A stretch of 8,142 bases of DNA, from the NCBI GenBank assembly GCA_936931335.1, contig CAKZIH010000406.1:1-8142 (forward strand). Reading direction: 5' to 3'. The notes under the pieces are model-generated. The model saw only the letters and a program-made list of their open reading frames with translations. It was not told where the DNA came from and did not search any database. The position numbers and the translations under genes were made by a program. The stretch is from an uncultured Nostocoides sp. (GTDB taxonomy: Bacteria > Actinomycetota > Actinomycetes > Actinomycetales > Dermatophilaceae). Shown piece after piece: positions 7,088 to 8,142 of this stretch (the stretch's first letter is position 1; each line of letters begins with the position of its first letter).

Positions 7088-7093
7088 TACCGT
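7088..7093 (+). promoter_or_regulatory. Candidate -10 element for the secreted protein gene (leaderless)
   Basis: TACCGT fits TANNNT and ends 7 nt before the ATG at 7101, with GAGTCCC between. No Shine-Dalgarno precedes the ATG, nor the in-frame GTG at 7092 that overlaps this element. The rest of the 156-bp gap after pcnA (6945-7100) shows only the hairpin at 6965-6994. Confidence 0.45.
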
Positions 7094-7100
7094 GAGTCCC

Positions 7101-8142
7101 ATGCGTCACACCTCGTTGCCCGCTGCTCCCCTGCGCCGCCGGCGTCGTACCGCGGCCGCCAGCGCCCTCTGCCTCGGTGCGGCAGCCCTGACCGGGCTGG
7201 GTGCGACAGTGGGTGCGACGACGGCCGCAGCCGCCCCGAGCGCCTCGGCCGATGGCGCCCCCACCGTGCGGCAGTACCGGCCGACCGGCGGGGCCGGTGC
7301 GAGTGAGGCCGCAGGCCGGGGCGTGCTCGGTGAGCACCGTCTGCTGATCCAGCCGGTCTACTGGGGCGATGCTCCGGCGGCGCTGGACAATGCCGCGATC
7401 GGGGCCAGCGTCCAGGAGGCCAGCGCCTATCTGCGCGCCACCACCGGCTCGGCGATCTCGGCCACCCTGGTGCAGGTCCGCCCGTGGGCCAAGATCTCCC
7501 TCACCGAGGAGCAGGCCAGCAGTTGCGATCTGGACGCGATCGAGGCGGCCGCTCGCGCGGTGGCGCCGGACGCCCCGGGGACGCGCAGCCATCTGCAGAT
7601 CGTCCTGCCCGAGAGCAGCGCCTGTGACTTCAGCACGCTCGCCTCCCGCGGCCTGACCGCGGCGGGCGACGGCGTGAGCTTCTTCAATGGCGCGCCCCGG
7701 ATCAACGCCGCGACCCTGGCCTTCGGCATCGGCAGCAACGCCGGCCTCGGGATGTCGGACTCCCTGGACTGCTGGGACGACGCCGCGCACACCAACCCGG
7801 TCGCCCTGTCCGCCTACTGCAAGACCCTGGACGGCGGGGACCCATGGGATCTGATGAGCGGCCGGTGGCCGTATGACCGCGTCGGCAACCTCTCCGCGGC
7901 CAATCTGCGCCGCCTCGGTGTGCTCGATGCCCAGGCCTTCCCGGAGATCACCCCGGGCACCGCCGCCTATCCCTTCGTGCGTCCCCTGTCCGCGCGCTCC
8001 GGCCAGCGGGGCTTCGCGGTGACCCTGGGCACCGTCCGCTACACGGTGGAGTACCGCACCGCGACCGGCCTGGACGAGTGGATCGACGACACCACCTGGG
8101 TCGACCCGGCCGGCGAAAGCCGCACCGACCCCGGTGGCGGCG
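7101..8142 (+). CDS. Secreted metzincin-like protein with a lost zinc site (probable pseudopeptidase, partial)
   Basis: 347 codons are visible and the frame is still open at the right edge. The N-terminus is a signal peptide: Arg12-Arg16, a hydrophobic run (ASALCLGAAALTGLG), and small residues ending near ASA at 48-50. Residues 80-125 (HRLLIQPVYWG...) and 164-171 (HLQIVLPE) look like the strands of a reprolysin/gametolysin-like metallopeptidase. Residues 208-218 (FGIGSNAGLGM) align without gaps to HExxHxxGxxH, keeping the N-x-G-L-G framework but with Phe, Gly, Ser and Met at the His, Glu, His and His positions. A GDPWDLMSG segment (246-254) resembles the Met-turn region (DxYDxMG), followed by LSAANLRRLGVL, like the helix after it. 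Cysteines 142, 175, 224 and 240 could form two disulfides. The family assignment is by pattern; loss of zinc binding is inferred from the missing ligands. The ATG at 7101 is chosen over an in-frame GTG at 7092 because of the signal peptide and the -10-like element. Confidence 0.75.
   Translation, partial: MRHTSLPAAPLRRRRRTAAASALCLGAAALTGLGATVGATTAAAAPSASADGAPTVRQYRPTGGAGASEAAGRGVLGEHRLLIQPVYWGDAPAALDNAAIGASVQEASAYLRATTGSAISATLVQVRPWAKISLTEEQASSCDLDAIEAAARAVAPDAPGTRSHLQIVLPESSACDFSTLASRGLTAAGDGVSFFNGAPRINAATLAFGIGSNAGLGMSDSLDCWDDAAHTNPVALSAYCKTLDGGDPWDLMSGRWPYDRVGNLSAANLRRLGVLDAQAFPEITPGTAAYPFVRPLSARSGQRGFAVTLGTVRYTVEYRTATGLDEWIDDTTWVDPAGESRTDPGGG

Noticed and set aside
7092..7100. GTG at 7092 as start of the secreted protein
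   Set aside because: It would overlap the TACCGT -10-like element and add only three residues (MSP) before the signal peptide; no ribosome binding site supports it.
6714..7790. 358-codon minus-strand open frame spanning the pcnA end, the intergenic gap and the secreted protein gene
   Set aside because: It crosses two real genes and their intergenic DNA, has low-complexity Gly/Arg/Ala composition, and shows no motif.

Overview
This 8.1-kb window is from a high-GC actinobacterium. Apart from the two ends it holds a locus whose order is well known from this phylum (in Mycobacterium tuberculosis: Rv3907c pcnA, Rv3908 mutT4, Rv3909, Rv3910 mviN/murJ). No mobile element, CRISPR array, rRNA or tRNA was seen. 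The sequence does not allow a genus call.

Layout. On the minus strand, reading leftward from a divergent promoter region near 5390-5477, lie a Nudix hydrolase (4910-5389), a large secreted and membrane-anchored DUF6049-type protein (2831-4903), the lipid II flippase MurJ (1215-2834, TTG start overlapping the previous stop) and, after a 102-bp gap, a protein kinase-like gene running off the left edge (1-1112). On the plus strand are the CCA-adding/poly(A) polymerase-family enzyme with an HD domain (5478-6944), a candidate terminator hairpin, and a secreted protein running off the right edge (7101-8142).

How the genes fit together. The minus-strand cluster looks like a cell-envelope operon. 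MurJ moves lipid-linked peptidoglycan precursor across the membrane. In mycobacteria its C-terminal pseudokinase domain recruits the FHA-domain protein FhaA after phosphorylation by PknB. Here that domain is a separate gene with its own ribosome binding site, and the canonical catalytic residues are missing. DUF6049 proteins are conserved next to MurJ but have no established role.

Most notable observations: (1) the right-edge secreted protein keeps the scaffold of a metzincin-type zinc protease, but all three zinc histidines and the catalytic glutamate of HExxHxxGxxH are replaced (F, G, S, M), so it looks like an inactive relative; (2) the kinase-like protein is a split-off pseudokinase; (3) three start codons lack a convincing Shine-Dalgarno and have a TANNNT -10 element 6-8 nt upstream, suggesting leaderless mRNAs; (4) tyrosine codon choice depends strongly on the following base.
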